A stretch of DNA of 64,000 bases from PMP191F sp047602185. GTDB taxonomy: Bacteria > Bacteroidota > Bacteroidia > Chitinophagales > Chitinophagaceae. Every line of letters starts with the position of its first letter. The stretch's first letter is position 1. Location of the stretch: NCBI GenBank assembly GCA_047602185.1, contig JASGHY010000001.1:1798001-1862000 (forward strand), given 5' to 3'. The position numbers and the translations under genes are program-made. Below, piece by piece: positions 51,301-58,648 of the stretch. Below the pieces are notes generated by a model. That model was not told the DNA's origin. It searched no databases and worked only from the letters and a program-made list of their open reading frames with translations.

Positions 51301-52092
51301 CTGAGTGCAGGCGGTAACTATACCATTTCCTATACAGGCAATACATTTACGATTACCAAAGCTACACAAACCATTACCTGGGTACAGGGCCTTACCACTG
51401 GTTGTAATGGCGCTGCTGCTATTACATTGACTGCTACCAGCAACAGCGGATTGGCAACAACCTACTCTGTTGACAATACTGCTATTGCTACTGTGAACGG
51501 ATCAACACTTACGCCGGTAAGCGTGGGCAGCACCATTGTTACCGCCACACAGGCAGGCGATGCCAATCACTTTGCAGCCACAGCTGTTACCAATATGTTT
51601 AACTACCTGTTGCCCTCGATGGTGCGTCAACACTGGAGCGATGCCCTTTTCTTCGACAATACCGGCGGAACTTATGTACAATGGCAATGGTATAAGAACA
51701 ACACCGCAGTTACAGGCGCTACCAGTGCTTACTATACTGAATCAACAGCACTGAACGGCACCTATTACGCTATGGTTACAGACCAGAACGGTAAACGGAT
51801 ACAAACCTGTCCACTTACTTTAACCGGCAGTAGCACTGTTGCGGGCGGTATTAAAGTATACCCCAACCCCGTCAACCCGGCAGGCACCGTTACCATTACC
51901 TGCAACTATACTACTACTGAGTTGCAGGGCGCCCGTTTGAGTTTGACTACTATTAACGGCATTACCTTACAGCAGTTAACATCAGTGCAAACCAGCAACC
52001 GGTTCACCATGCCTGTACAAAGTGGCATTTACGTTGTTACCCTGCTACTGAGCAACGGACAAAAAACGACGGCAAACGTATTTGTTAATTAA
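45340..52092 (+). CDS. Giant T9SS-exported adhesin with beta-helix and MBG/YDG repeats
   Basis: A 2250-residue secreted protein. Start ATG 45340 gives a signal peptide (MKRYIHLSLICAFTFISSVI, then HAQ). Layout: right-handed beta-helix region (aa ~25-500); two YDG/MBG-type units (~500-750); a second beta-helix region (~750-1255) that repeats the first, with paired ILYVKKGG / IIYVKKGS starts; about nine further MBG/YDG and Big-like units (1257-2090); an Ig-like unit (2090-2167); and a type A sorting domain from VYPNPVNPAG to the C-terminus. Each YDG unit is about 84 residues (252 bp) with AKDSxKVYxGxAYSGGNG and YSGFVN. It should reach the surface by type IX secretion and act in adhesion. Its partner OmpA-like gene follows at 52130. 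Confidence 0.88.
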   Translation: MKRYIHLSLICAFTFISSVIHAQDANGILYVKKGGAGTLSGNNWANAIAELGTALQNARTLNGTTPGTVKQIWVAAGTYTPMYQIDGGTTNANLKAFTLAPNVKLYGHFAGTETSTAARVLTSSNNTILSGNLGSSVYSYHVVFATGSLGSDALVDGFTVQEGLANGAGNTTVNNTNIPNSYGGGIALLNSAACNFSHMVIANNYALSYGGGIFAFNASNIKLDSSEVSSNSAGNGGGVAGYTSSITVTNGTIKDNYASTVGGGIYAVQSSPLVITNSLVQTNSSSGSGGGIYTQSGSPITATRLQVRGNSASAVGGGICVLANGSVCKYNNVLLSGNLASSAGGGIYLNNETSQFTNVTIAGNKAGGGGAIYNDNGSGTTINNSVIYSNNTGIQSTSGSVSLQYSLVQGVSANASTHVLDGSTDPLFTNDISYNTAATTDGNYTLQSGSVLKNAGSNALYSGLSASTTDLGGNTRVSNYANGGTIDIGAYELQLTAQSINASNITKTYGAADFAPGFTATSGLTVSYTSADNSIAEAYQDASDGNKWKVTIKKAGSVQITASQAGNATYDGASVAFTLTIAKATLNIAGKDSTKNYDGTTFYGGNGVSYTGFVNNEDSAQALTGTLTYGGSAQGKVNAGAYNMTPGGLVADNYNINFIKGNLTIKKVPLTITARDSTKVYNGTAFSGGNGLKYLGFVNNEDSAQALTGAVTYSGTSQSATGAGTYTIIPAGLTAANYTITFVSGSLTIQLAYSANGIIYVKKGSTGAGSSWPDAVGEVSEALRAAALMNAASAGTVKQIWVAKGTYLPMYLADNVTEGTATTTDRTNAFVLLKDVKIYGGFAGTETDTAARDFTSTANASILSGDLGTAGDISDNAFHVLLVAGNMGNAILSGFTVTGGNANTTSSATSVNGYSFSKGYGGGISIGGTTTLFMEDMIFSNNIGYYGGAIAINGSDVNNKAIVGFSRVNLLNNNSLSLGGAMYTAFCTLDIDSTNVRFNTCTGNYGGGMFVSYASNVNAIRLHVNDNRVTGSSSVGGGIYVSNLSVVNMTNSELLRDTATASGALLYENSTTAQVFKNVKMSGGYGGSTGSVVYCSPNTNLTFINTLITGNKGVAVYIGSGTHNFINTTISGNGTGIYPFGGTLNIQNSIIYGNTTQGIQSGSATVNSKYSTIQSATDDATNHITSADPLFKSPSANTAPFTDGDYSLQGGSPAKNAGNDALYTAVADYPTTDLSDSARFIGTIDQGAYEAPLLQSQTITALADTAVTYGDVFTRIFSAGSGLAVTVASADNNIAEAYQDAADGNQWKIKTKKVGTVNITVSQPGNASYEPAANVTFALTVNTAVLTITAKDSSKVYNGIAYSSGNGVTYSGFVNGDDSTAALTGTLTYSGTSQGAKNVNTYVITPGGLTAGNYTITYNNGTLTINKASLTVTAKDSTKTYDGVAYGGGNGIVYSGFVNNEDSTAALTGLVAYSGTSQGAKNVNTYVITPAGLSAANYAITYVNGSLTITKVPLRITAKDSSKVYDGVAFSGGNGVIYSGFVNGEDSTAALTGTLTYSGTSQGSKNVGTYVIIPGGLTATNYTITYVGGTLTTGMAALTVTAKDSAKVYDGVAYSGGNGLSYSGFVNNEDSATVLTGTVTYSGTSQGAVHRGNYAITPGGLIATNYTITYVNGTLTINKATLSVTADAQTKVYGSADPALTYTATGLAGSDNTSLITGALTRDAGEDAGVYAITQGTLSASADYTIAYTGNYLTITKTTNTITFTTQTAGATISKVYGSAGLDASATATSGLTVTYSSSNTAVATVTSSGQVQIVGAGTTTITASQAGNTNYNAATDVSFTLQVTPASLIITANGYSKTYNAVAYSGGNGIVYSGFVNNETATVLTGTLSYSGTSQGAKAAGSYVITPGGYTSANYSISYLNGTLTISPAALTIQANAQTKVYGTSDPTLTYTATGFAGSDNTSLMTGVLSRDAGENVGTYAINQNTLSAGGNYTISYTGNTFTITKATQTITWVQGLTTGCNGAAAITLTATSNSGLATTYSVDNTAIATVNGSTLTPVSVGSTIVTATQAGDANHFAATAVTNMFNYLLPSMVRQHWSDALFFDNTGGTYVQWQWYKNNTAVTGATSAYYTESTALNGTYYAMVTDQNGKRIQTCPLTLTGSSTVAGGIKVYPNPVNPAGTVTITCNYTTTELQGARLSLTTINGITLQQLTSVQTSNRFTMPVQSGIYVVTLLLSNGQKTTANVFVN
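49369..50374 (+). repeat. Four near-identical tandem 252-bp YDG units inside the adhesin gene
   Basis: Four consecutive units of 84 codons share KDS(S/T)K, GGNG, YSGFVN, ALTGTLTYSGTSQG and NYTITY at the same places. Such units are prone to change in number by recombination. Other units, at 47.1-47.6 and 50.9-51.1 kb, are more diverged. Confidence 0.8.
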
Positions 52093-52129
52093 AGTGAAAA
52101 ACAGCCTGTATTTAAACAGCAAACAACCA

Positions 52130-53467
52130 ATGAAGCATATAAAAACAATAGCCTGCTTTTGTTTACTGGTCAGCCAGCTGCCGGCCAACGCACAGCAATT
52201 CGGCATTGAACTGAACGCAGGATTACAAGGATTGAATTACGGTATTACCAATGGTAGCGCCAAACTGCAGCCCGGCGGCTCTTTAGGCGTGAACTATACT
52301 TTTCTGTTCGCGAAGAAATGGGGATTGCTTACCGGTATTTACGGCAACTATTATGCTACCAAAGCAACCCTGCAGGATGGGGCCACCTTCTCCTCTTACC
52401 AGGTAGATGATGCAGGCTCAGCCTTTTTGTACCATGTAAAAACCGTAGGTTATTCAGAAACCCAGCAGTTACTGACCGCTGGCATACCGGTGATGCTACA
52501 ATACCACACAACCGGTAATGGCGCACAATGGTACATCAATGCAGGCACCAGGATCATTTTACCCTTCCATGGAAAAATAAAGGCGAAAGCATCGCAGGTT
52601 ACCTCCAGCGGTTATTACCCCGACTTCAACATTGAAGTGGTTGATTTGCCGCAACACGGTTTTGGCACCGTTAGCAACTGGCAAAGCAATACTAAAATGG
52701 ATTTTAAACCAACAGCTACCGCCAGTGCGGCAACAGGTATCAGTTTTAAATTTTCCGGCACTACCAGGCTGTATACAGGCATTTACGCTGACTATGGATT
52801 GACCAATATGAGGAAAGGTGATGCCAATCAATCGATGGTTACTTATAGTGCTACCAGTGCATCGGCTATACAAACGGCAAGCATTCTAAATACCCCTTAT
52901 GCCGGCAACCCTAAACTGCTGGCTTTTGGTGTGCAGGTAAGACTAACATTGGAAAAACATAAGACAAAGGCAAAACCGCAGGAACAACCAGCACCACCTC
53001 CTCCTGTACTAAAACAAATAGTGTTGGTAGATACAGTAAAACCTGCACCGGTACAGCAGTCGCAACCAAAAGAACAACCAGCGCCGGTACAGCCTGCTGC
53101 AGTACCTGCTATCAGCAGCAGAGAAGAAGCAGTAGTAAGCCAACCGCTGACTTTTGAAAAGATCGGTGAAACATCGGTGCCTGATAAACTGAAATCGCAC
53201 CTCGACAGTGTAGTAGTTATTCTTTTACAATACCCCGACCTGCGTGTGGAAGTAAAAGGATATACCTGCGATATCGGTACGGAGAAAAGGAACCTGCATA
53301 TAGGTGAAGAGCGCGCTAAAGCAGTAGCGGTTTATCTGCAACAAAAAGGCGTTGCGGAAAGCAGAATAGACATACGGAGCGCCGGAGAAAGTGAGCCACT
53401 GGTGCCTAATACTTCTGAAGCAAACAGAATGCTTAACAGGCGGGTTACGATCATCATAGAGGAATAA
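52130..53467 (+). CDS. OmpA-family outer-membrane protein with N-terminal barrel
   Basis: A 445-residue protein. The signal peptide (residues 1-22, ending ANAQ) is followed by a beta-barrel region (about 23-280: FGIELNAGLQGLNYG and further amphipathic strands), a proline-rich linker (PQEQPAPPPPVLKQ), and a C-terminal OmpA domain that binds peptidoglycan (YPDLRVEVKGYTCDIG and EANRMLNRRVTIIIEE). The start at 52130 is chosen over a TTG at 52082 for the signal peptide. It follows the adhesin by 37 bases and ends at a terminator, so they probably form an operon; it may anchor or export the adhesin. Confidence 0.87.
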   Translation: MKHIKTIACFCLLVSQLPANAQQFGIELNAGLQGLNYGITNGSAKLQPGGSLGVNYTFLFAKKWGLLTGIYGNYYATKATLQDGATFSSYQVDDAGSAFLYHVKTVGYSETQQLLTAGIPVMLQYHTTGNGAQWYINAGTRIILPFHGKIKAKASQVTSSGYYPDFNIEVVDLPQHGFGTVSNWQSNTKMDFKPTATASAATGISFKFSGTTRLYTGIYADYGLTNMRKGDANQSMVTYSATSASAIQTASILNTPYAGNPKLLAFGVQVRLTLEKHKTKAKPQEQPAPPPPVLKQIVLVDTVKPAPVQQSQPKEQPAPVQPAAVPAISSREEAVVSQPLTFEKIGETSVPDKLKSHLDSVVVILLQYPDLRVEVKGYTCDIGTEKRNLHIGEERAKAVAVYLQQKGVAESRIDIRSAGESEPLVPNTSEANRMLNRRVTIIIEE

Positions 53468-53494
53468 TTTGTTAAAACTGTCAATAAAAGCAAA

Positions 53495-53524
53495 GAGGCT
53501 GTCAGGACAAGACAGCCTTTTTGT
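53495..53524 (+). terminator. Terminator of the adhesin-OmpA unit
   Basis: AGGCTGTC/GACAGCCT, a perfect 8-bp stem, followed by five T. Confidence 0.85.
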
Positions 53525-53592
53525 TGCCTTGTCCTGACCTTTTTAATCATGTTCTTCTACACTAGTTCAATCAAAAAAGAGATGTAATATAA

Positions 53593-53627
53593 GAGGTTCA
53601 GAGCATCGGCAGTTCGAACCCGCTAAA
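53593..53627 (+). pseudogene. Decayed tRNA-Val fragment
   Basis: GGTTCAGAGCATC followed directly by GGCAGTTCGAACCCG matches the D-arm/5' side and the T-arm of the intact tRNA-Val at 41699 (one mismatch), with the anticodon arm and variable loop deleted. The 3' acceptor is lost (GCTAAATGG instead of ACTCCCA). So it is a nonfunctional tRNA copy about 11.9 kb from the intact one. The remaining DNA to 53979 holds no credible gene. Confidence 0.65.
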
Positions 53628-53979
53628 TGGAATATTTAGAATTAAATAATCCATTGTATAGACGAAGGCCGGGTAAGTTTCTTACAAAAAGATCCAATCA
53701 AAATAGCTGGTGAAGACGTGCATCAGTAGTAGATTCAATTAATGAAATCCTAATGAAAAGCGCAGAAACAAGTGTTCACTTTCAGGTAATATCTTCAATT
53801 AATCAATCTCAAAACTCCCGTTTCAGATATTCATCAAAAGCACACTTCCTTGCATATCAGGCAAATAAATAACTTCAAAATGGATTCAGTTACGATCTGC
53901 TATAGATAAAGTGGTATTGAAATCATCCCCGAAAAATCTTACTTTGTAAGTACTTATTAATTCTCTGCAAATTGCCACT

Positions 53980-54858
53980 ATGATTAATGTTTATGATGCA
54001 ATACTTTCAGACCCTGCTTATTTCAAACAGTTATCTGTAAAAGGGATGCTTTGGGTAAACTATCATTGCCCGCAGACTGAGGATTGGGTTAACCTGTATA
54101 GCCCTTTTAACTTTATTATCTATACTATCAGCGGAAAGAAATTATTGAGTAGTGTCGATAAATCAGAGACATTAACAGAAGGCAGTTTGATTTTCCTAAA
54201 GAAGGGAGCTATCAGACACACACGTTTTTTTGAAAGTGGCTGGCATGTAATTGTTTTTTGCATTCCGGATAATTACCTGCAACAATCATTTAACGAATAC
54301 CAGCCACAGTCACCACGTCATTCAATTCCTCCTCCCCTTCTGAACGATGCTTTTATAGATATTGACACCAATAATACTACCCATGCTTTTTTTTACAGCA
54401 TGCTACCCTATTTTATCCAGGCAACACCGCCACCTGAAACCCTGCTTGAGTTGAAATGCCGGGAACTGATGTTTAATATTTTTTCCCAGCAAGCCAATCA
54501 GCCCTTAATCGCATATATAAACAGCCTAAACAAAGGCAAAAATGCAGTTTTGGCAGAAGTAATGGAAGCTAACTATATGTATAACCTTTCCCTGGAAGAA
54601 TTTGCCAGGATCAATCAACGGAGCCTCACAGCATTTAAAAAGGATTTCATGGAAGTATTCCATACTTCACCGGGTAAATGGCTGATACAAAGAAGATTGG
54701 AGTATGCAGAACAGCTATTGATCACTTCTGATAAAAGTATAACTGAAATTGCCTGCGATAGTGGTTTTGAAAGCGTTACTCATTTCGGCCGCGTGTTTAA
54801 GGAGAAGTTCAATATTGCCCCTTTGCAGTACCGCAAGCGGGCCACAACAAACCAATAG
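53980..54858 (+). CDS. AraC family transcriptional regulator
   Basis: A 292-residue regulator with a C-terminal AraC domain in the last 100 residues (LSLEEFARINQRSLTAFKKD and KSITEIACDSGFESVTHFGR). The N-terminal 180 residues are a cupin-like sensor (SLIFLKKGAIRHTRFFESGW) without a named ligand. It reads in the same direction as the oxidase gene, which lies 139 bases downstream, and may control it. The start at 53980 gives MINVYDAILS. Confidence 0.87.
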   Translation: MINVYDAILSDPAYFKQLSVKGMLWVNYHCPQTEDWVNLYSPFNFIIYTISGKKLLSSVDKSETLTEGSLIFLKKGAIRHTRFFESGWHVIVFCIPDNYLQQSFNEYQPQSPRHSIPPPLLNDAFIDIDTNNTTHAFFYSMLPYFIQATPPPETLLELKCRELMFNIFSQQANQPLIAYINSLNKGKNAVLAEVMEANYMYNLSLEEFARINQRSLTAFKKDFMEVFHTSPGKWLIQRRLEYAEQLLITSDKSITEIACDSGFESVTHFGRVFKEKFNIAPLQYRKRATTNQ

Positions 54859-54997
54859 ACAATAATATTCTAAATAACCAACTACGGCCTCTACAGATAT
54901 TTTTTTTGCCTTTACAGATAAGCTCACTCCTGCTAATACATCTACTTTTAGATCATAATAAATAACCAGGGTATACTTACCTTGAAAATTTCAGGTT

Positions 54998-56380
54998 ATG
55001 ATCTCACAACAGGAACTTGGTTCATTAAAGCAAAGTTTACACGGTAGACTGATCTTGCCGGCAGATGCGGATTATGATCATGCGCGTAAGATCTACAATG
55101 GCATGATAGATAAAAAGCCGGCTATAATTGCCCGGTGTGCAGATACAGCAGATGTAATTACATGTGTAAATTTTGCCAGAAAAAACAGACTACTCCTGGC
55201 TATCAGGGGAGGTGGACATAATGTTGCAGGATTAAGTATATGTGATGACGGCCTGGTGATTGACCTGTGCAACATGAGAGATATCCAGGTAAATACAGAA
55301 CAAAAAACGGTAAAAGTAGAAGCTGGTTGCACATTGGCAGAAATCGATCGGGCTACGCACGCATCAGGACTGGCCGTACCCGCAGGAGTTTTTGGCAGCA
55401 CAGGAATAGCCGGTCTCACGTTAGGGGGCGGACTAGGATACCTTACCCGGAAACATGGTCTTTCAATCGATAACCTGTTGGAAGCAGATATAGTACTGAG
55501 TAATGGCAATTCAGTAAAAGCCTCTGCTAATGATAATCCCGATCTTTTCTGGGCTATCCGTGGTGGGGGTGGTAATTTTGGAGTGGTTACATCCTTTCTT
55601 TTCCAGGCACATCCTGTTTCTGTAATATACGGCGGCCCTATATTTTGGGAACTGAGTGATGCCAAAGAGATAATGAGATGGTATAACAGTTTCATTAAAG
55701 AAGCGCCGGATGATCTGAATGGCTTTCTTGCCCTCCTAAGCGTACCCGCCGCACCTCCTTTTCCGGAAATATATCATCTAAAGAAAATGTGCGCCATCAT
55801 CTGGTGTTATACAGGTAGTTCAGAAGGTGCTGCATCTATATTTAATACTATCCGGGAGGTCAAAAAACCAGTTATGGATTTTACTGGTCTTATTCCTTTT
55901 CCTGACCTGCAAACGATGTTCGATGCAAGTGCTCCACCCGGGCTACAGTGTTACTGGAAAGGGAATTATATATATGATCTTACAGAGGAAGCGATTGACC
56001 TTCACGTGAAATATGCAACAGAAGCCCCAACATGGCTTTCTCAAATGCATTTATATCCGGTTAATGGTATAACAGCCCGCATTAAACGGAATGATACAGC
56101 CTGGTATTACAGAGACGCAACCTGGGCAATGGTAATTTCCGGGATAGCTGAAGATCCCTCAGATAATACTATTATCAGCAACTGGGTAAAAGATTACTGG
56201 AGTGCCATATATCCATATTCCGCTCACGGGGGGTATGTCAATTTTATGGCAGAAGAAGGAGAAGACTATATAAAAGATACTTATGCCGGGAACTATGCAA
56301 AGCTTGCGGAAATAAAAACGCTCTATGACCCGGACAACCTCTTCAGGGTTAATCAAAATATACAGCCATTAAAAAAGTAG
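54998..56380 (+). CDS. FAD-linked oxidase, berberine-bridge type
   Basis: A 460-residue flavoenzyme. The FAD_binding_4 domain is in the N-terminal half: IRGGGHNVAGLS holds His74, the usual 8-alpha linkage to FAD; the second attachment site in related enzymes is a Cys in the GGGxG..region, but here it reads LGGGLGYLTRKHG, so there is no Cys and the enzyme should be bound through His only. A C-terminal BBE segment (YDPDNLFRVNQNI) is present. Such enzymes oxidise sugars, alcohols or alkaloid-like compounds; the substrate is unknown. The stop is followed by a gene for a small exported protein. Confidence 0.88.
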   Translation: MISQQELGSLKQSLHGRLILPADADYDHARKIYNGMIDKKPAIIARCADTADVITCVNFARKNRLLLAIRGGGHNVAGLSICDDGLVIDLCNMRDIQVNTEQKTVKVEAGCTLAEIDRATHASGLAVPAGVFGSTGIAGLTLGGGLGYLTRKHGLSIDNLLEADIVLSNGNSVKASANDNPDLFWAIRGGGGNFGVVTSFLFQAHPVSVIYGGPIFWELSDAKEIMRWYNSFIKEAPDDLNGFLALLSVPAAPPFPEIYHLKKMCAIIWCYTGSSEGAASIFNTIREVKKPVMDFTGLIPFPDLQTMFDASAPPGLQCYWKGNYIYDLTEEAIDLHVKYATEAPTWLSQMHLYPVNGITARIKRNDTAWYYRDATWAMVISGIAEDPSDNTIISNWVKDYWSAIYPYSAHGGYVNFMAEEGEDYIKDTYAGNYAKLAEIKTLYDPDNLFRVNQNIQPLKK

Positions 56381-56414
56381 TTATACCCATATTCTTTAAC
56401 GCTAAAAAAAACAC

Positions 56415-56864
56415 ATGAAAGCATTGTTACTGATCCTACTGACAACGTTCTTTTCTTCTATAGCTTTTACACAACAGGAAGATGCAGTCATTAAGGATAT
56501 ACTTCAAAAAGAAACTACCGCTTTTTTTAATCATGATTTTAAAACATCTTATTCTTATTGGTATATCAAACCTCAATCATTGGCTATCGTAAGTGAATCA
56601 GATGGCAAAGTATTACAACTTACCAGCAAGGAATTAAATGCGATTTACACCGCCAGCTCGTTGAAGACTGCTGTATTCCCGAAAGAGTTTAAAAGATCCG
56701 ATTGGCGTTTCCAGATAAAAGGCGATGCTGCTTATGTAACTTTTGAACAAACTGCTTCCAGCGATAATGAAATGATCGGGCGAACCTATGAATCCAGGTA
56801 CCTGGAAAAGATAAACGGGCAGTGGAAAATTATTTCAATGACCGTAGTAAATTTTAAAAAATAA
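56415..56864 (+). CDS. Exported SnoaL/DUF4440-like protein
   Basis: A 149-residue protein with a signal peptide (MKALLLILLTTFFSSIAFTQ). The mature part has the NTF2-like layout: helix EDAVIKDILQKETTAFFNHD, strands through FKRSDWRFQIKGDAAYVTFE, and SRYLEKINGQWKIISMTV as the closing strand, typical of DUF4440/SnoaL-like domains. These bind small molecules or act as enzymes. It may accompany the oxidase gene 34 bases upstream. Assignment to a specific subfamily is uncertain. Confidence 0.7.
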   Translation: MKALLLILLTTFFSSIAFTQQEDAVIKDILQKETTAFFNHDFKTSYSYWYIKPQSLAIVSESDGKVLQLTSKELNAIYTASSLKTAVFPKEFKRSDWRFQIKGDAAYVTFEQTASSDNEMIGRTYESRYLEKINGQWKIISMTVVNFKK

Positions 56865-56918
56865 TAAGAAAGAGCTAAGAGATTAAAAAATCCTGATATT
56901 TTTTTATATTTTAAGACC

Positions 56919-57548
56919 ATGCTGGTAAAAAAACTATTGAGTATATCCTGTTTATTCTTCGCATTAGCCGTCAAAGGGCAGCTAAAGACGTGGAGTATTA
57001 CTGAAAGACAGGAAATCATGTTGACGTTAGATAGCACCCGCCAATCTCTTTTAGAGTTGGTTCGACCTCTATCTGAAAAGCAGTTTTACTATCATTTAGA
57101 CAGCACTACATGGTCTGTAAATGATGTCCTGGAACATATAGGTCTCACTGAAGAAGGATATGTCAGAGAGTTTTGGTGGGCAATTATGCAACCGCCGATG
57201 CCAGATTCATACCAGGACTCAACCAATGGAGGTGACATAAAAGCCAAAGCATACGCTACTGACCCTACAAAGGGTCAGGCCCGGGGAACCAACCTACCTC
57301 TTAATCGCTATTGTGATAAAAGCACCTGTATACGGGTATTCAATACAGTACGGGATCTCTCTATAGATTTTTTTAAGCAAAATGCTGCAATCAATATGCG
57401 TTCGTTCTATGTTTTCCGGAAAGGCTCTACAGGCCGCAGAGACATTCGCGACCTTCATCAGCAGGCGCTCTGGATGCTTTCCCATTGTATCCGTCATACA
57501 GATCAGATCAGGCGGATAATTTCCGATCCAGGATTTCCAAAATCCTAA
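56919..57548 (+). CDS. DinB-family protein (exported)
   Basis: A 209-residue protein with a signal peptide (residues 1-19, ending VKGQ) and a DinB-like four-helix bundle. The likely metal ligands are His in DVLEHIGLTEEGY and the pair in LSHCIRHTDQIRRI. DinB_2 proteins are thiol transferase-like or metal-binding proteins of unknown substrate, and secreted versions are seen in Bacteroidota. It is the third gene in the same direction as the oxidase and the SnoaL-like gene, so it may be in their operon. Confidence 0.78.
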   Translation: MLVKKLLSISCLFFALAVKGQLKTWSITERQEIMLTLDSTRQSLLELVRPLSEKQFYYHLDSTTWSVNDVLEHIGLTEEGYVREFWWAIMQPPMPDSYQDSTNGGDIKAKAYATDPTKGQARGTNLPLNRYCDKSTCIRVFNTVRDLSIDFFKQNAAINMRSFYVFRKGSTGRRDIRDLHQQALWMLSHCIRHTDQIRRIISDPGFPKS

Positions 57549-57645
57549 GAAGTTATTATTCGAAGCCTATAAAACTGCAAAGGTTTACTATGTTGCTTTC
57601 TGTTACTCATACAATCTAACAATAACAACTTACCTCTACACCCTT
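57549..57645. repeat. Degenerate copy A of the rhodanese-3'/hairpin unit
   Basis: TTCGAAGCC...GCAAAGGTTTACTATGTTG, then CAATCTAACAATAACAACTT and ACCTCTACACC. It aligns with the 89-bp array units at 59311-59841 (GCTGCGAAGG..TTATTATGTGGC..CTAACAATAACAACTTACCTC), but the hairpin arms have decayed. Confidence 0.6.
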
Positions 57646-57762
57646 TTTCACTAGCTTCCCCTCTTCCACCAGTCTAATCCTCCCTACAACTCTTTCACCT
57701 GTAAACCGGTATTAACCAGTTTCAACATACCTTTTGCCGAAGCATTACAACCAATATCATCA
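57631..57762 (-). pseudogene. Decayed C-terminal part of a rhodanese gene
   Basis: On the minus strand this translates to DDIGCNASAKGMLKLVNTGL, QVKEL, a stop, then GGLDWWKRGS and another stop. The intact rhodanese at 59813 reads DGIGCNASTKGALNLAKLGF, QVKELQGGLDWWKR in the same place. The first stop falls where the intact gene has Gln (CAG to TAG). So this is a duplicated and mutated rhodanese fragment, followed by degenerate copy A of the downstream hairpin unit. Confidence 0.8.
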
Positions 57763-57786
57763 AGCCGGAACTTTCTCTTGTCGTCA

Positions 57787-58284
57787 TTATTGGGTCTTAA
57801 ATGATTTCACTATAAAATAAGTCAGCGGGATCAAGATCAGCCCAACTGTTAGTGGCAGGAACCATACACCAAGTCCGTCTGCCTTTCCATTAGCGTTTTG
57901 AATTGTCTTGAAGACAATGAGTCCGAAAATAAAAACGATAATCAGTTTAAGATACCTGATCAGTCTTGTTGCATTGGTATATTGCCTAAAAGCGTTGTCT
58001 TTCGTTATACTGATTGGGTAATTAAATACGTTCGGAAACTTATTTAAAATTGTCATTGCAATGAATAAAACTGTTGCAATTAATGGTAAAGTTAAAATAG
58101 TAGCCTTCCCGCCAAATCCGTCGGCTTGCCCTGCGCCATTATAGTGTGTCGGAATAGTATCAGGCAAATGTGAATAGTTTGCAATTACCAAACCCCAGAT
58201 ACCGACGATTAAAAGCCAGCCAATAAGTTCAACTGCCTTGTCGATTATAGTATGCTCTAACTTTATTTTCGGTCTTTCTTCCAT
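57787..58284 (-). CDS. DUF1648 membrane protein (SdpI-like)
   Basis: A 165-residue membrane protein with about four hydrophobic segments. The DUF1648 signature is YSHLPDTIPTHYNGAGQADGFG (residues about 37-58), found in SdpI-type immunity proteins and in many unassigned membrane proteins. It lies between two decayed rhodanese fragments, and read leftwards it stands alone. Its function is unknown; immunity or peptide resistance is the alternative suggested by SdpI, but no toxin lies nearby. Confidence 0.75.
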   Translation of the reverse strand: MEERPKIKLEHTIIDKAVELIGWLLIVGIWGLVIANYSHLPDTIPTHYNGAGQADGFGGKATILTLPLIATVLFIAMTILNKFPNVFNYPISITKDNAFRQYTNATRLIRYLKLIIVFIFGLIVFKTIQNANGKADGLGVWFLPLTVGLILIPLTYFIVKSFKTQ

Positions 58285-58365
58285 TGTCAGATTATTTATG
58301 CAGGTGTCGTTTTTAACATTGGCGACAACGGCCAGGCATTGACCATGATGATGAATTAGAAACTT

Positions 58366-58470
58366 AGCTCTTCACAGATTGTAGCTATAAAGGTTTATTA
58401 TGTGGCTTTCAACCACTCATAAATAACAACTTACCTCACTGGTCTTCTAACTGTTACTAAAAGCACCTCT
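58366..58470. repeat. Degenerate copy B of the rhodanese-3'/hairpin unit
   Basis: CTCTTCACAGATTGTAGCTA, AGGTTTATTATGTGGC, AACCACTCATAAATAACAAC, then CTTCTAACTGTTACTAAAAG and CTCATACCCC. The tail matches the rhodanese 3' end at 59835-59875. Hairpin arms are changed. Confidence 0.65.
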
Positions 58471-58506
58471 CATACCCCTTCCCTACCTTACATCTTTTCA
58501 TATCCC

Positions 58507-58620
58507 GTATTTAGCTCTTCGCAGCTTGTAGCTGCGAAGGTTTATTATGAGGCTTTTAGCCACTCATTCAACCTAACTATAACAACTTACCCCTACAGTC
58601 CGTTTTTCATCTTCCTCCCT
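58507..58620. repeat. Degenerate copy C of the rhodanese-3'/hairpin unit
   Basis: GCTCTTCGCAGCTTGTAGCT, GCGAAGGTTTATTATGAGG, TTTTAGCCACTCATTCAACC, then CTATAACAACTTACCCCTAC. This copy keeps both hairpins almost intact (CTTCGCAG/CTGCGAAG). The rhodanese-derived tail beyond it is weak. Confidence 0.65.
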
Positions 58621-58648
58621 TTCTGCCACGAATTATTATACCATCAAT

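Noticed and set aside
53640..53979. Minus-strand fragment ending YARKCAFDEYLKREF before a stop
   Set aside because: It may be the tail of a lost gene, but nothing else supports it.
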